Below, one piece after another: positions 25,851 through 34,498 of a stretch of DNA of 64,000 bases; the first letter of the stretch is position 1; each line of letters starts with the position of its first letter. Source of the DNA: Mesotoga infera (lineage in GTDB: Bacteria; Thermotogota; Thermotogae; Petrotogales; Kosmotogaceae); assembly GCF_900157305.1 (NCBI RefSeq), contig NZ_LS974202.1:1116001-1180000 (forward strand). The letters are read 5' to 3'. The position numbers and the translations under genes are program-made. The notes below the pieces were generated by a model. The model had not been told where the DNA came from. It searched no databases and saw only the letters and a list, made by a program, of their open reading frames with translations.

Positions 25851-27350
25851 TCATGTTATGCTAATCATCTTTGAGTACCATTGTTTCCACATTTCAAATT
25901 TCTTATTGTAGAAGTCACCCACCATGTCCTCATTTGAGGAAAGTCTGCTTAGTGAATTCAATAATGCTTTCTCAATTTCAGAGTCCTTCTCTCTGCCTAT
26001 TATTGAAGCACCTAATGAAGTAGTATCGAGGTTGTCAGTAATTAATAATTCGTTTTCTCTCAATATTCTTGGAAGGATAACTCTTAGTAAGCTATTTCTT
26101 GATGCACCTCCTGTTAGTATGATTCGCCTTAGGCTAATGTTTGATATCTCCTTCAGCTGTTCTATGTTCGCTTTTATTGCAAAGGTCAGGTTCTCTATAT
26201 ATCCTATCAGAATTGCACTAAAGATATTGACTCGCTCATCGTAAAAGGAGAGAGAGATCGGGAGATCTTTGCCCTGTGAAACGTCAAATATACCAGGGCC
26301 AAGGAAAGCCATTGTGTCAAATGATCTATCTGCATTGATTGAAATAATCTTATCTAATTGTTCACTAGTAAGAGATAGACTATCATCGAATTGCGAAAGC
26401 AATTCTTGGAGATCATTCTTAATCTTTCTGAACATTAGACCTGTCTTTCTGCAGTTACTCTCAAGTGTCCAGAGATCGGGTAGATACGGACAAGTCCAAG
26501 TTCTACGCCGGTTATCTAATATGGGGGAATCTGTAACTAGCTGTACAGGAGTCGTGGAACCATTAACAATTACAATGTCTCCAGGTTCAAATCCGCCCGA
26601 CCCAAGAACTGCTGACTGAGTATCGGCCATAGAAATCTTGACATCAACACTTTCTGAGATTCCGATTTCTCGGGCTAGTGAACTGCTAACAGATCCGACT
26701 ATTGTACCTGGCTTCTCGATTTTTGCAAGCCGAAGATGTGAAAGCTCAAGCAATTCGATAATTTGATGCGACCAAGTTCTCTTTCGCACATCAAAAAGCA
26801 TTGACTCCGAAGCATTTGTCTCCTCAGACACTGATTCATCCTTATTCTTTCCGAGCAACTTATATACAATCCATTCATTAAGCATCATGAATCGGCTGAT
26901 CTTTGTATACGTTGAAGGCGCTTCGTGCTTGAACCAAAGAAGCCGCATGGCCGGAAAGTAGCAGTCCGGCCAATGGCCAGTTATATCGTAGATTTCCTCT
27001 TTAGTGCTTCTAGGAAGTGATTTAGCAATTTTAGATGCCCTAGAATCAATGTTAGGACAGGCAGACAAGACTCGATCTTCTCTATCCAAAAAGACGCAGC
27101 CTTCACGCTGGCTTGTAACTGCGATCTCAGAAATTCCTGCTGTAAGGTCTGGCCTAAATCGTAGACTTCGCATCATTTGAATTAGCAACGCCCACAGGGT
27201 ATCAGTATCAATTTCCTTTGCGCCAGGAATCTCTGACGTCAAGTACTCGAACTCCTTGTATTCTTTGTGGATAATCTGCATCCTCTTATCAACGATGCAT
27301 ATATGAATCCCACCTGTACTAACATCTATTGTTAGCGTCGAGCTACTCAA
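25851..27350 (-). CDS. FGGY-family carbohydrate kinase
   Basis: 499 residues. N-terminal TIDVSTGGIHICIVD is the first phosphate-binding loop, and GDIVIVNGSTTPVQLV and ILTGGASRNSLLRVI are the later phosphate and adenosine motifs. The N-terminal segment IPGAKEIDTDTLWALLIQMM recalls LsrK and related kinases more than xylulokinase. It phosphorylates an imported ketose or polyol for the class II aldolase. It overlaps the permease gene by 4 bases (translational coupling). Confidence 0.85.
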   Translation of the reverse strand: MSSSTLTIDVSTGGIHICIVDKRMQIIHKEYKEFEYLTSEIPGAKEIDTDTLWALLIQMMRSLRFRPDLTAGISEIAVTSQREGCVFLDREDRVLSACPNIDSRASKIAKSLPRSTKEEIYDITGHWPDCYFPAMRLLWFKHEAPSTYTKISRFMMLNEWIVYKLLGKNKDESVSEETNASESMLFDVRKRTWSHQIIELLELSHLRLAKIEKPGTIVGSVSSSLAREIGISESVDVKISMADTQSAVLGSGGFEPGDIVIVNGSTTPVQLVTDSPILDNRRRTWTCPYLPDLWTLESNCRKTGLMFRKIKNDLQELLSQFDDSLSLTSEQLDKIISINADRSFDTMAFLGPGIFDVSQGKDLPISLSFYDERVNIFSAILIGYIENLTFAIKANIEQLKEISNISLRRIILTGGASRNSLLRVILPRILRENELLITDNLDTTSLGASIIGREKDSEIEKALLNSLSRLSSNEDMVGDFYNKKFEMWKQWYSKMISIT

Positions 27351-28360
27351 AACAAGCGGCTCCTTTCATAGCGCTTCTTCATGACAGAAACAAGTAGCAT
27401 GATCAAAATTATCAGACCCTTGGCAAACTCTTTCCAGTAGAAAGCGAGTCCCATCAATGTAAGGCCATTTGCGACCGTAGCCATGACAACTGCACCAAAA
27501 AGCGTTCCAAATACATTTGGTCTGAAGTTCCTTCTTGACATTATTGTACTCAAGTACGCGGCACCGATGGCGTCCCACATGTAGGAATGACCTACGAGTG
27601 GCTGACCTGAACGTATCTGAGAGCAGAGAATTATTCCGCCTATAGTTGCACACAAAGCACTAATAAAATAAGCAGCTCCATAGTAAAGCCTTACAGGAAT
27701 GCCGGAAGCTCTTGAGGCCTTAATACTCTCCCCACATGCATAAAGTCTTCTTCCATATTTGCTCTTCTCAAGAAACAAATAGAGCAACAAGGTAAGTATT
27801 ATGAGAATCAAAATCGGATTTGGGATTCCGAGAGTGCTACCGCGATATATTTGATTGAGAGCAGGAGGGGCGGGATAAAGATAGACTGGGAGCCCTCCCC
27901 TTGTGACACTCTTTTCTATACTGTTGCCAATAAATAGCACAGATATCGTTGCTATAAACGGATTCAGATTGGCTTTTGCAATTAAGAAAGCATTTACTAG
28001 TCCGACAGCAACTCCAACTAGGACCGCAAGAAGTATTGAAAGACCAAAGTTCATTCCGGCTGTAACGCCGCTTGCGACAGTAATTCCGACAAGCCCCATT
28101 GTTGTTCCTGGAGTAAGATCAATGCCCTTTGCTACAAGTGCTAGCATTACCCCATATGCAGCTGGTGTTGTTATAGAAAGTCTCAGAAGAATGTCGGAAA
28201 TGTTGTCCCACTTGAAGAATGAGCTACTCGTTATAGCAAAGAAGATCACAACACCAACAAATCCGATTATTATGCTTCCATTTACCAGAAAATCAATAGC
28301 TTTCCGGGACGTAGTACTGCTGGTTGATATCACACTACTTTTCGAGTTGGACAATTTCAC
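27347..28360 (-). CDS. Ribose-type ABC transporter permease (second)
   Basis: About 337 residues from a GTG at 28360 with GGGGAG upstream; a start at 28375 is possible but lies deeper in the preceding gene. Eight to ten membrane segments of the BPD_transp_2 (RbsC/LsrC) family, with the conserved GIDLTPGTTMGLVG (about 75-90). It pairs with the next permease to make a heterodimeric channel, as in Lsr or xylose-like importers with two permeases. It overlaps both flanking genes. Confidence 0.85.
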   Translation of the reverse strand: MKLSNSKSSVISTSSTTSRKAIDFLVNGSIIIGFVGVVIFFAITSSSFFKWDNISDILLRLSITTPAAYGVMLALVAKGIDLTPGTTMGLVGITVASGVTAGMNFGLSILLAVLVGVAVGLVNAFLIAKANLNPFIATISVLFIGNSIEKSVTRGGLPVYLYPAPPALNQIYRGSTLGIPNPILILIILTLLLYLFLEKSKYGRRLYACGESIKASRASGIPVRLYYGAAYFISALCATIGGIILCSQIRSGQPLVGHSYMWDAIGAAYLSTIMSRRNFRPNVFGTLFGAVVMATVANGLTLMGLAFYWKEFAKGLIILIMLLVSVMKKRYERSRLF

Positions 28361-29291
28361 CACTCCCCATAGCATTTGTTATGACTACGACAATCACTAG
28401 ACAACCCTCAATGAGTTTTATCCAGTATGAGCTGACACCTGAAAGTGCAAGTCCATTTGCCAAGAGTGCCACGAAAAGAGCACCTACAACAGCTCCCGGA
28501 ATAGTTATGACGTTTTTTCTAGAAATCGACATTCCGAAAAACACTGACAGTATCACTTCATTCAAATTAGTGTACGCAGCTTCTGGAGTATAACCTGAAA
28601 GCTGTGACAGGTAAACAAGTGAGACAATCCAAATGCATACCCCCATTGCTGCGAAGGAACTAAAACGTAACCTTTCAACCTTGAGACCGGCCTTTCTTGC
28701 AGCTACCTCATTCCCTCCCACAGCATATAGATGCATACCAAACGCAGTTTTGTGAACGAGCAAGTACATCATTAGAAAAGACAGGCCAAGAATCCATACA
28801 GGGAGAGGAACTCCTATAAAGCTCTCAAATCTGATTGTTTGAAAGAACGAATGCGAAGTTGTCAGAAAGTAAGCCTTGCTTATAGCTTTCTCAAGACCGA
28901 GAGCAGCTAACATCGTTGATATTGTGGTTAACCAAGGATGTATCTTCAATTTGATTATCAGGAAAGCGTTTGCCAGTTCAAATCCCAAAGCAATTGCTAG
29001 TGCTGTTATCAACACAACTGGAATTGGTATTTCAGCGTGAACCATTCTGATAGACGTTACTGATACGACCCCAATTATTCCTACAAAAGAAAGATCAAAT
29101 GATCCTGATAACATAATTGTTCCAAGCCCCATAGCCGGTATTGCTACAAAAGTGGCGGAGACAATTACGTTCATTAGATTGTCGAATCTCAAGAAGCCCG
29201 GGGATACGATGATCAGATAAATTATTACTGAAGAGAATATTCCAAAAGTGATGTAACTCTTGAATTTTGTGATTCTCAATGCGTTTTCCAT
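28335..29291 (-). CDS. Ribose-type ABC transporter permease (first)
   Basis: 318 residues, BPD_transp_2 family. GTIMLSGSFDLSFVGIIGV is the family motif (a GGIDLSVG equivalent, here diverged) and NEVAARKAGLKVERLR is the cytoplasmic coupling loop. It starts right after the ATPase gene's stop (no gap). Partner of the second permease. Confidence 0.85.
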   Translation of the reverse strand: MENALRITKFKSYITFGIFSSVIIYLIIVSPGFLRFDNLMNVIVSATFVAIPAMGLGTIMLSGSFDLSFVGIIGVVSVTSIRMVHAEIPIPVVLITALAIALGFELANAFLIIKLKIHPWLTTISTMLAALGLEKAISKAYFLTTSHSFFQTIRFESFIGVPLPVWILGLSFLMMYLLVHKTAFGMHLYAVGGNEVAARKAGLKVERLRFSSFAAMGVCIWIVSLVYLSQLSGYTPEAAYTNLNEVILSVFFGMSISRKNVITIPGAVVGALFVALLANGLALSGVSSYWIKLIEGCLVIVVVITNAMGSGEIVQLEK

Positions 29292-30806
29292 TTATGACAC
29301 CACACTTCCGGATGATCCGATAGCATTCTTCAGAAGTATATCTTCATCTATGTCTTTCACATCAAGAGTGACTCTATGTTGCCCATCCTTCAGAATCATT
29401 ACTCTATCGCAAAGCATTTTGATCTCCTCATATTCTGGGGTGATTATTATTATCGATGTTCCTTCTGAAGATATCTTCTTTAGGAGACGATAGATTTCCA
29501 GTTTAGCCTGAACATCAACCCCCATAGTTGGATAATCGAGTATTAGAATCTTGAGAGGAAATGCTAGCCATCTTGCAATCGCAACCTTTTGCTGATTACC
29601 ACCACTGAGGAAGCTTACTACTGTTTTCGCGCTTCGTGTACTTATCGCCAAATCTTTTATCATCTGATCTGCAATTTCTAGTTCGGATTTTTTATTTACA
29701 AAACCGACTGGGGAAAATGCATTTAGATGAGAAAGGGTTATGTTTTCGGCCAATGTAAATGTCCTAACCAAGCTTTCTTCCTTTCTATCTCTAGGAACAT
29801 ATCCGATTCCTTTCCTTATTGCATCGGTCGGCTTTCTAATGTGCGTTTCCTTACCGTTCAGCTTGATTTTTCCTTTTTTTGGTAGCAACCCGTAGAATGC
29901 TCGAACCAATTCAACTTGACCTGCTCCCTCAGCACCGAAGAGTCCAAGAACTTCACCTTTATAGAGCAAAAAGGAGATCTTGTTAATTCTTTCAGTTTCT
30001 AGATCCTCAACTTCAAGCATGATTTCGTCGGAAACCTTTCTCTTTTCTCCTTCACTTCTACTAGCAATCTGCATATTTCCACCCGTCATATGGCTAATGA
30101 TCTCGTCCTCATTGGTTTCTTTGAGATTGAGATCAACGATTTTCTTTCCATCACGCATTATCGTTATTGAATCGGCTATCTCAAATATCTCTTCAAATCT
30201 ATGACTAATATATATGATTGTTATTCCATGAGATCGAAGTCCACGAATGATTTCGAAAAGTTTATCGATTTCTTTAGCTGAGAGGGGAGCTGTTGGCTCA
30301 TCGAATATCATTATCTTTGGTTCTCTTACAAGTGCTTTTGCAATCTGAACTAACTGTTTCTCAGAAACGCTGAGATCTCTTATAAGTTTTCTTGGATCAA
30401 TGTCTATGCCTATCTTTCCTAGTAGCAATTGATGTGCCTTTTCATTCATGTCTCTCCTGTCAATGAATGCCCTCACTGTGCCTCGGGGTTCGTTGTTGAG
30501 CATTATCGACTCTCCGACAGTGAAGTATGAGACCAAATCGTTCTCCTGATATATTGCTTGGATTCCTTCAGAATACATAACATCTGGTGTTATATGGCTG
30601 AAATGCTTTCCCTCGATTTCGACACTCCCAGAATCAGGAGTATAGATTCCCGTCAGGATCTTGATTAGCGTGGATTTGCCTGCGCCGTTTTTTCCAACTA
30701 TGGCTCTTATTTCACCCTTTGGAACATCGAAGTCTACTGAGTCCAAGGCAAGAATACCCGGAAATCTCTTTGTGATTCCTTTCATATTGAGTAATGATTT
30801 ATTCAT
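29292..30806 (-). CDS. RbsA-type sugar ABC transporter ATPase
   Basis: 504 residues with two fused nucleotide-binding domains. Domain 1: Walker A GKNGAGKST (about 36-44), signature LSVSEKQ, Walker B IMIFDEPTAPLS. Domain 2: the P-loop is degenerate (GAEGAGQVE), the signature LSGGNQQK is intact, and Walker B reads LILDYPTMGVD, with Tyr in place of the catalytic Glu. So domain 1 is probably the hydrolysing site, as often in this subfamily. It energises uptake through the two permeases. It begins after a stem-loop that separates it from the binding-protein gene. Confidence 0.9.
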   Translation of the reverse strand: MNKSLLNMKGITKRFPGILALDSVDFDVPKGEIRAIVGKNGAGKSTLIKILTGIYTPDSGSVEIEGKHFSHITPDVMYSEGIQAIYQENDLVSYFTVGESIMLNNEPRGTVRAFIDRRDMNEKAHQLLLGKIGIDIDPRKLIRDLSVSEKQLVQIAKALVREPKIMIFDEPTAPLSAKEIDKLFEIIRGLRSHGITIIYISHRFEEIFEIADSITIMRDGKKIVDLNLKETNEDEIISHMTGGNMQIASRSEGEKRKVSDEIMLEVEDLETERINKISFLLYKGEVLGLFGAEGAGQVELVRAFYGLLPKKGKIKLNGKETHIRKPTDAIRKGIGYVPRDRKEESLVRTFTLAENITLSHLNAFSPVGFVNKKSELEIADQMIKDLAISTRSAKTVVSFLSGGNQQKVAIARWLAFPLKILILDYPTMGVDVQAKLEIYRLLKKISSEGTSIIIITPEYEEIKMLCDRVMILKDGQHRVTLDVKDIDEDILLKNAIGSSGSVVS

Positions 30807-30835
30807 TTCGACACCTCAATGTTCTCTTAATATTG

Positions 30836-30863
30836 AGCCCCGTCGTCATTTCCAGACGGGGCT
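30836..30863 (-). promoter_or_regulatory. Intercistronic stem-loop between binding-protein and ATPase genes
   Basis: AGCCCCGTC (30836-30844) pairs with GACGGGGCT (30855-30863), a 9-bp stem with a 10-base loop. On the - strand no T-run follows (CAATATT), so it is more likely an mRNA-stabilising or attenuating hairpin that raises binding protein over transporter. Confidence 0.6.
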
Positions 30864-30905
30864 TTTCCTTAAAAAACTGAGAGCTGACTAGTTGAAGAAT
30901 TAGCC

Positions 30906-31817
30906 CTACTTTAGAAGATCCTTTACATTTTCTGTAGTAACCAAAATGTGATCTACAAATCTGAGAACTGGAACTTCCTTTCCAGCAAGGAGATCCATTG
31001 CGACTTCCGCACAGGTCTCACCTATTTTGTAAGGTTGCTGTGCTACTGTAGCTACAAAGGAGGAGTTAGGATCAGCAATCATTTTCAGAGCAGTAGGATC
31101 TCCGTCAAAGCCATAGCACTTGGCATGATATTGACTTCCCATATCATCGATTGCTTGTGCAGCCCCTATCATTGGCTGATCGAAGAGAGACCAGAAAGCA
31201 TCTATCTCTGGATGGGCTCTCAACATGTCTTTTGTTTTGTTGTAAGCGTCAGGAACTGTTCCCGGAACAACGTAAGCTTCTTCGGCTACCACTTTGATGT
31301 TTGGATATTCGCTCAAAACCAAATCGAAGCATTTCTTTCTCAATTCGGCTATTGGACTGCCTGGTCTGAAGAAAATTCCAACTTCGCCTTCACCTTTTAG
31401 GTCAGCTACCATTCTCAAAACAAGCTCAACCATTGCAGTCATGTTGTTTGTTGAAACATTACACTGACTGTAGACAGACTGAAAATCAGCTGTAACTACC
31501 TTAATACCTTTTTCTCTTGCGATCTTCAATTCAGGCTCAATTACATCTCGATATCCCAGAATTACGATCAGAACATCTACATCTCTCGAGATCAAGGTCT
31601 TTACATCGTTCAGCATCTTCTCAGGTCTTCTTTCACCATCGAATGCAATGACCTCAGCCCCTAGTTCTTTTGCCTTTGCAATTGCTCCATTGTAGGCCTG
31701 AATATCCCAATCATGCTCTGTGCCGATAACAGAAATTCCAATCAATGGTGCATTAGCGAACATTACAGCAGAAAGCATTAACACGACAGCAATCACTAAC
31801 AAAGTTCTTGTTTTCAT
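30906..31817 (-). CDS. Sugar ABC transporter substrate-binding protein (Peripla_BP_4)
   Basis: 303 residues. ATG at 31817 follows AAAGGGGGTAATGAA and starts a signal peptide (1-21, ending MFA). The mature part is a type I periplasmic binding fold (LIGISVIGTEHDWDIQAYNG; VLIVILGYRDVIEP; AFWSLFDQPMIGAAQAI). It captures the sugar outside the membrane for the importer. No lipobox Cys is seen, so it may be free or membrane-tethered. First structural gene after the regulator. Confidence 0.88.
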   Translation of the reverse strand: MKTRTLLVIAVVLMLSAVMFANAPLIGISVIGTEHDWDIQAYNGAIAKAKELGAEVIAFDGERRPEKMLNDVKTLISRDVDVLIVILGYRDVIEPELKIAREKGIKVVTADFQSVYSQCNVSTNNMTAMVELVLRMVADLKGEGEVGIFFRPGSPIAELRKKCFDLVLSEYPNIKVVAEEAYVVPGTVPDAYNKTKDMLRAHPEIDAFWSLFDQPMIGAAQAIDDMGSQYHAKCYGFDGDPTALKMIADPNSSFVATVAQQPYKIGETCAEVAMDLLAGKEVPVLRFVDHILVTTENVKDLLK

Positions 31818-31836
31818 TTCATTACCCCCTTTCGGA

Positions 31837-32778
31837 TTATTTGGAACTCGATCTAGATTTGTTCTCAAGGATTGTATTTGCAGTGCTTTCATCAGTTATA
31901 AGTACATCTATTAGATTTCCTTCAAGTGCGCCCTGGATCGCCTCGGCTTTTTCGATGCCCCCAGCTACTCCAATGGTCTTTCCTGGTGTCTTTACATCCG
32001 CACCAATAACTCTCCTGTTTAGTTCTTCGCAGACAAACTTGCCTTCAATGTTGAACCATCTTCCAAGAATATCTCCGACCGCACCCTTTGATTTAAGCAA
32101 TTTCATCTCCGCCTCATTTACAATGCCGCTGTTCAAGTTTCTATTTATGGTACTACCTATTCCTACTACCGAAATTTCAACCCTCTTAATAATTTCAAGT
32201 ACCTCAGACACGGCTTTCTGTTTCACCACGGTATCTACCGCCTCTACTGTATCGAGTTTGTAAGGAACCCAAAGACCATAATAAGGAACTCCAAATCTAT
32301 CCGAAAACTTCATCCCAATGCTCGTGGGGTTCGAAGAGTAATTCCTAAGCAAATTCCCCAGTAGAGAGACCACCTTGAAATCTTTCTTGAACGTAATTGA
32401 TGGATCGACATAATTCGGAAGGTGACTTAGAGTTGCCCCGTTTCCCAAACCAAGAATGCTTATCTTCTCGAGTTGAGGAGACAGGTAATTGGCTGCGGCG
32501 CGAGCAAGACTTCTCCTGAGTTCCTCACTATCTTCGGCGGTAGGTACAACGACAGCATCGTGAATTGAGAATACCTTTCTCAGCTTTCCCTCAACCGAGA
32601 GCAGGTTATGAACAGAATTGAGGATTTTTACCTGAACCAAGCCCTGTTCCTTTGCTTTGCTCAGAAGTCTCTGCACCTTCTGTCGTGACATCTTCAAGAT
32701 AGAGCTGATTTCGCTTTGAGTCTTGTCCTCACAGTAGTACATCCAAGTGACACGAATCATCATATCGTATTCGAACAT
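31837..32778 (-). CDS. SorC/DeoR-type (LsrR-like) transcriptional regulator
   Basis: 313 residues. The N-terminal HTH (about 8-50; YYCEDKTQSEISSILKMSRQ, then KVQRLLSKAKEQG) is followed by the SorC sugar-binding effector domain (VPTAEDSEEL, ISILGLGNGATLSHLP, ISVVGIGSTI, GVAGGIEKAEAIQGALEG). Such regulators repress or activate sugar operons and respond to a phosphorylated sugar, here likely the kinase product. It sits 19 bases upstream of the binding-protein gene, so it is part of the operon it probably controls. Confidence 0.87.
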   Translation of the reverse strand: MFEYDMMIRVTWMYYCEDKTQSEISSILKMSRQKVQRLLSKAKEQGLVQVKILNSVHNLLSVEGKLRKVFSIHDAVVVPTAEDSEELRRSLARAAANYLSPQLEKISILGLGNGATLSHLPNYVDPSITFKKDFKVVSLLGNLLRNYSSNPTSIGMKFSDRFGVPYYGLWVPYKLDTVEAVDTVVKQKAVSEVLEIIKRVEISVVGIGSTINRNLNSGIVNEAEMKLLKSKGAVGDILGRWFNIEGKFVCEELNRRVIGADVKTPGKTIGVAGGIEKAEAIQGALEGNLIDVLITDESTANTILENKSRSSSK

Positions 32779-33190
32779 TTGCTCACCTCATTGGGCATTT
32801 ACTCGATAATTATAAAGTCCTTTCTCAAAATAATCCTAAAACGATTAGGATGTATTATACGTAGTCTAAGGCTTACAGATGCAATTAATGGAGAAATCCT
32901 CATTTTTTGGTAGCTGCTAGAGATAAGTGTGTATGGAAAAGTCGAAATGCTTCTTCCTAATACTCAACTTTGGCAGCAATGATATGCCCCCAAAAGTGAG
33001 ACAAGTATAAAGAGAAAGTGTTGCATAAAGAGTGTCTCAATAGTGATGATTCACAGCGAATCATCACTCGCGAATCAGTAACTGAGAATATGGAATCTGA
33101 TCGGTGTTTCATAAGCGATACTCGAATGTGGTCTTTGACAATTATGCTCTTTGATCCAGCCATAGATAGCCTAATTAATCTCTTTCAAGG
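32779..33190. other. Non-coding gap with IS scar and hairpin
   Basis: No gene seen. TGGAAAAGTCGAAATGC then TTCTTCCTAA (32934-32966) is a degenerate ISL3-type end. AGTGATGATTC/GAATCATCACT (33042-33068) is a perfect 11-bp stem with a 5-base loop and no T-run. The operon promoter must lie near 32790-32850 on the - strand. Confidence 0.45.
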
Positions 33191-33439
33191 TCATTGCGAG
33201 CAGATCCTGTAGACCTTCTTGTGATTGACCTTAATGCCTTCTCTCTTGAGGAGAACGTGAATCCTTCTGTAACCATATTCCGGGTGTTCGTAAGCGATCA
33301 CCGCCATTGTGGATGATAATGGATCTATCTTCGAAGGGGCCAGCAACCTGTAGAGCTTGGCTCTGGATATTGAGAAGCCTTCACAGATGATCCTGGCTGG
33401 CAAACCGAACTCCTTCAAGAACATCACCGCATCTCTCAA
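33191..33439 (-). pseudogene. IS3-family transposase OrfB, N-terminal fragment
   Basis: About 80 codons of the IS3 OrfB leader (FGLPARIICEGFSISRAKLY; HPEYGYRRIHVLLKREG, the HTH_21 region). The DDE catalytic core is missing because the frame ends abruptly at 33191. It begins inside the end of OrfA, after an A8 run. Confidence 0.8.
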
Positions 33440-33702
33440 GACTCGTTTTTTTTAATGAACTCCCTGAGAGCCTGGTTTTCCAGCTCCTTCTCAACTACAA
33501 GCTTTCTTAGGGATTCGTTCTCCTCCTTGAGGACAGCCATTTCTTTTGCCTGATTTGAAGATAGACCGCTGTAGTTGTCTTGCCAGCGATAGTATGTGCT
33601 TGTGCATATGTTGTACTTTCTGCAAACGGCAGTCACTGAGGTCATCTTTGCTTCCGAGAGGATCTGAATTATCTTCTCGATTGAGTACTTTTTCCCTTTC
33701 AT
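33436..33702 (-). CDS. IS3-family transposase OrfA
   Basis: 88 residues with an N-terminal HTH (YSIEKIIQILSEAKMTSVTA, CRKYNICTSTYYRWQ) and a C-terminal coiled coil (LKEENESLRKLVVEKELENQ). ATG preceded by GGGAGGCG. Near its end the - strand reads TTAAAAAAAACGAG, the slippery run used for -1 frameshifting into OrfB. Because OrfB is truncated the element is dead. The left terminus lies near 33735. Confidence 0.8.
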   Translation of the reverse strand: MKGKKYSIEKIIQILSEAKMTSVTAVCRKYNICTSTYYRWQDNYSGLSSNQAKEMAVLKEENESLRKLVVEKELENQALREFIKKNES

Positions 33703-33738
33703 TTTGGTTCGCCTCCCTTAGTAAGTCTATCATTTACC

Positions 33739-34248
33739 TTGTATCATTTTAGGGGAGCAGACCAGAAAGAGAATGTCGTTCTGCTTGGACCTCCCGGGGT
33801 TGGAAAAACACATCTGGCAGTAGCCCTGGGAATGGAAGCGCTCAGAGAAGGGAAGAAGGTTTACTTTGTGAATGCAATATCGCTTGTGGACAAGCTGAAG
33901 AAGGCCTTTTCTGAAAGACGGTTCGAAAAGACGATAGGTTACTTCAAATCGATTGAGCTACTCATTGTAGACGAGTTGGGGTATCTCCCACTTGAAAATG
34001 AAGGTGCAAAGCTCTTCTTTGAACTGGTGAGTGAGAAATACGAAAAGGGAAGCATAGTCCTTACTTCAAACAGAGGCTTTGCAGAATGAAACAGAATCTT
34101 TGAAGACGAGATACTTGCAACAGCCGTTCTTGACAGACTATTGCATCACTGTACCATTGTCAACATACGAGGAAAGAGTTACAGGCTTAGAGAGAAACAG
34201 AAAACCGGTCTTATTGGTACACAATTGATTAGTTTGCCTGGTCATTGA
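33739..34248 (+). pseudogene. IS21-family IstB ATPase, truncated and with an internal stop
   Basis: IstB-like AAA protein: Walker A GPPGVGKTH, Walker B LLIVDELGYLPL, sensor TSNRGFAE. The N-terminal ~80 residues are missing, cut by the IS3 insertion. A TGA at 34087 replaces the expected Trp of the GFAEWNRIF motif, after which the frame stays open to 34248 (NRIFEDEILATAVLDRLLHH). No IstA remains. Confidence 0.85.
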
Positions 34249-34274
34249 TTTCACAAAAATCGTTGATGTTTTTC

Positions 34275-34297
34275 CACATTTCCGGTTGATGTTGACA
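34275..34297 (+). mobile_element. IS21-family right end
   Basis: CACATTTCCGGTTGATG then TTGACA follows the IstB pseudogene by 26 bases and matches the isolated scar at 17100-17122. Confidence 0.6.
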
Positions 34298-34329
34298 CTT
34301 CAACAAACCTTCTCTGCTCTATACGGAAG

Positions 34330-34497
34330 AAGCGAACTGAACCGATGACATCCGAGATAATCTGTGATATATTCGTTGTGGGCATGAAATCATCCTTTCG
34401 TATGGTCTGATCACCACGAATATACGATGATTTCATGCCTTTTTCAATGACCCTGTTCTATTTCCTTTTCTAGGTTAAGTCAAAGTGCATAAGTTGA
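34330..34497 (-). mobile_element. Truncated IS end, right border of the sugar island
   Basis: Inverted copy of 21124-21288. It contains the start of a lost transposase frame (MPTTNISQIISDVIGSVRFF) on the - strand. Two interleaved inverted repeats surround the start codon: GGCATGAAATCATC with GATGATTTCATGCC (14 bp, perfect), and ATATTCGTGGTG with CACAACGAATAT. The 5' terminus CTCAACTTATGCAC abuts the stop codon of the next gene. Confidence 0.65.
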
Positions 34498-34498
34498 G

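Noticed and set aside
30836-30863. Terminator ending the binding-protein transcript
   Set aside because: No T-run on the - strand and the ATPase gene follows in the same direction; a stabilising stem is more likely.
24136-32778. Autoinducer-2 (Lsr) operon
   Set aside because: Kinase, two permeases and SorC regulator are Lsr-like, but LsrF and LsrG are absent and the binding protein looks like a general ribose-type one; an aldolase and an aldehyde oxidoreductase point to catabolism of a sugar.
21124-34497. Target-site duplication of a composite transposon
   Set aside because: Flanking bases (ending GCAAGA and starting CTAGTC) show no convincing direct repeat.
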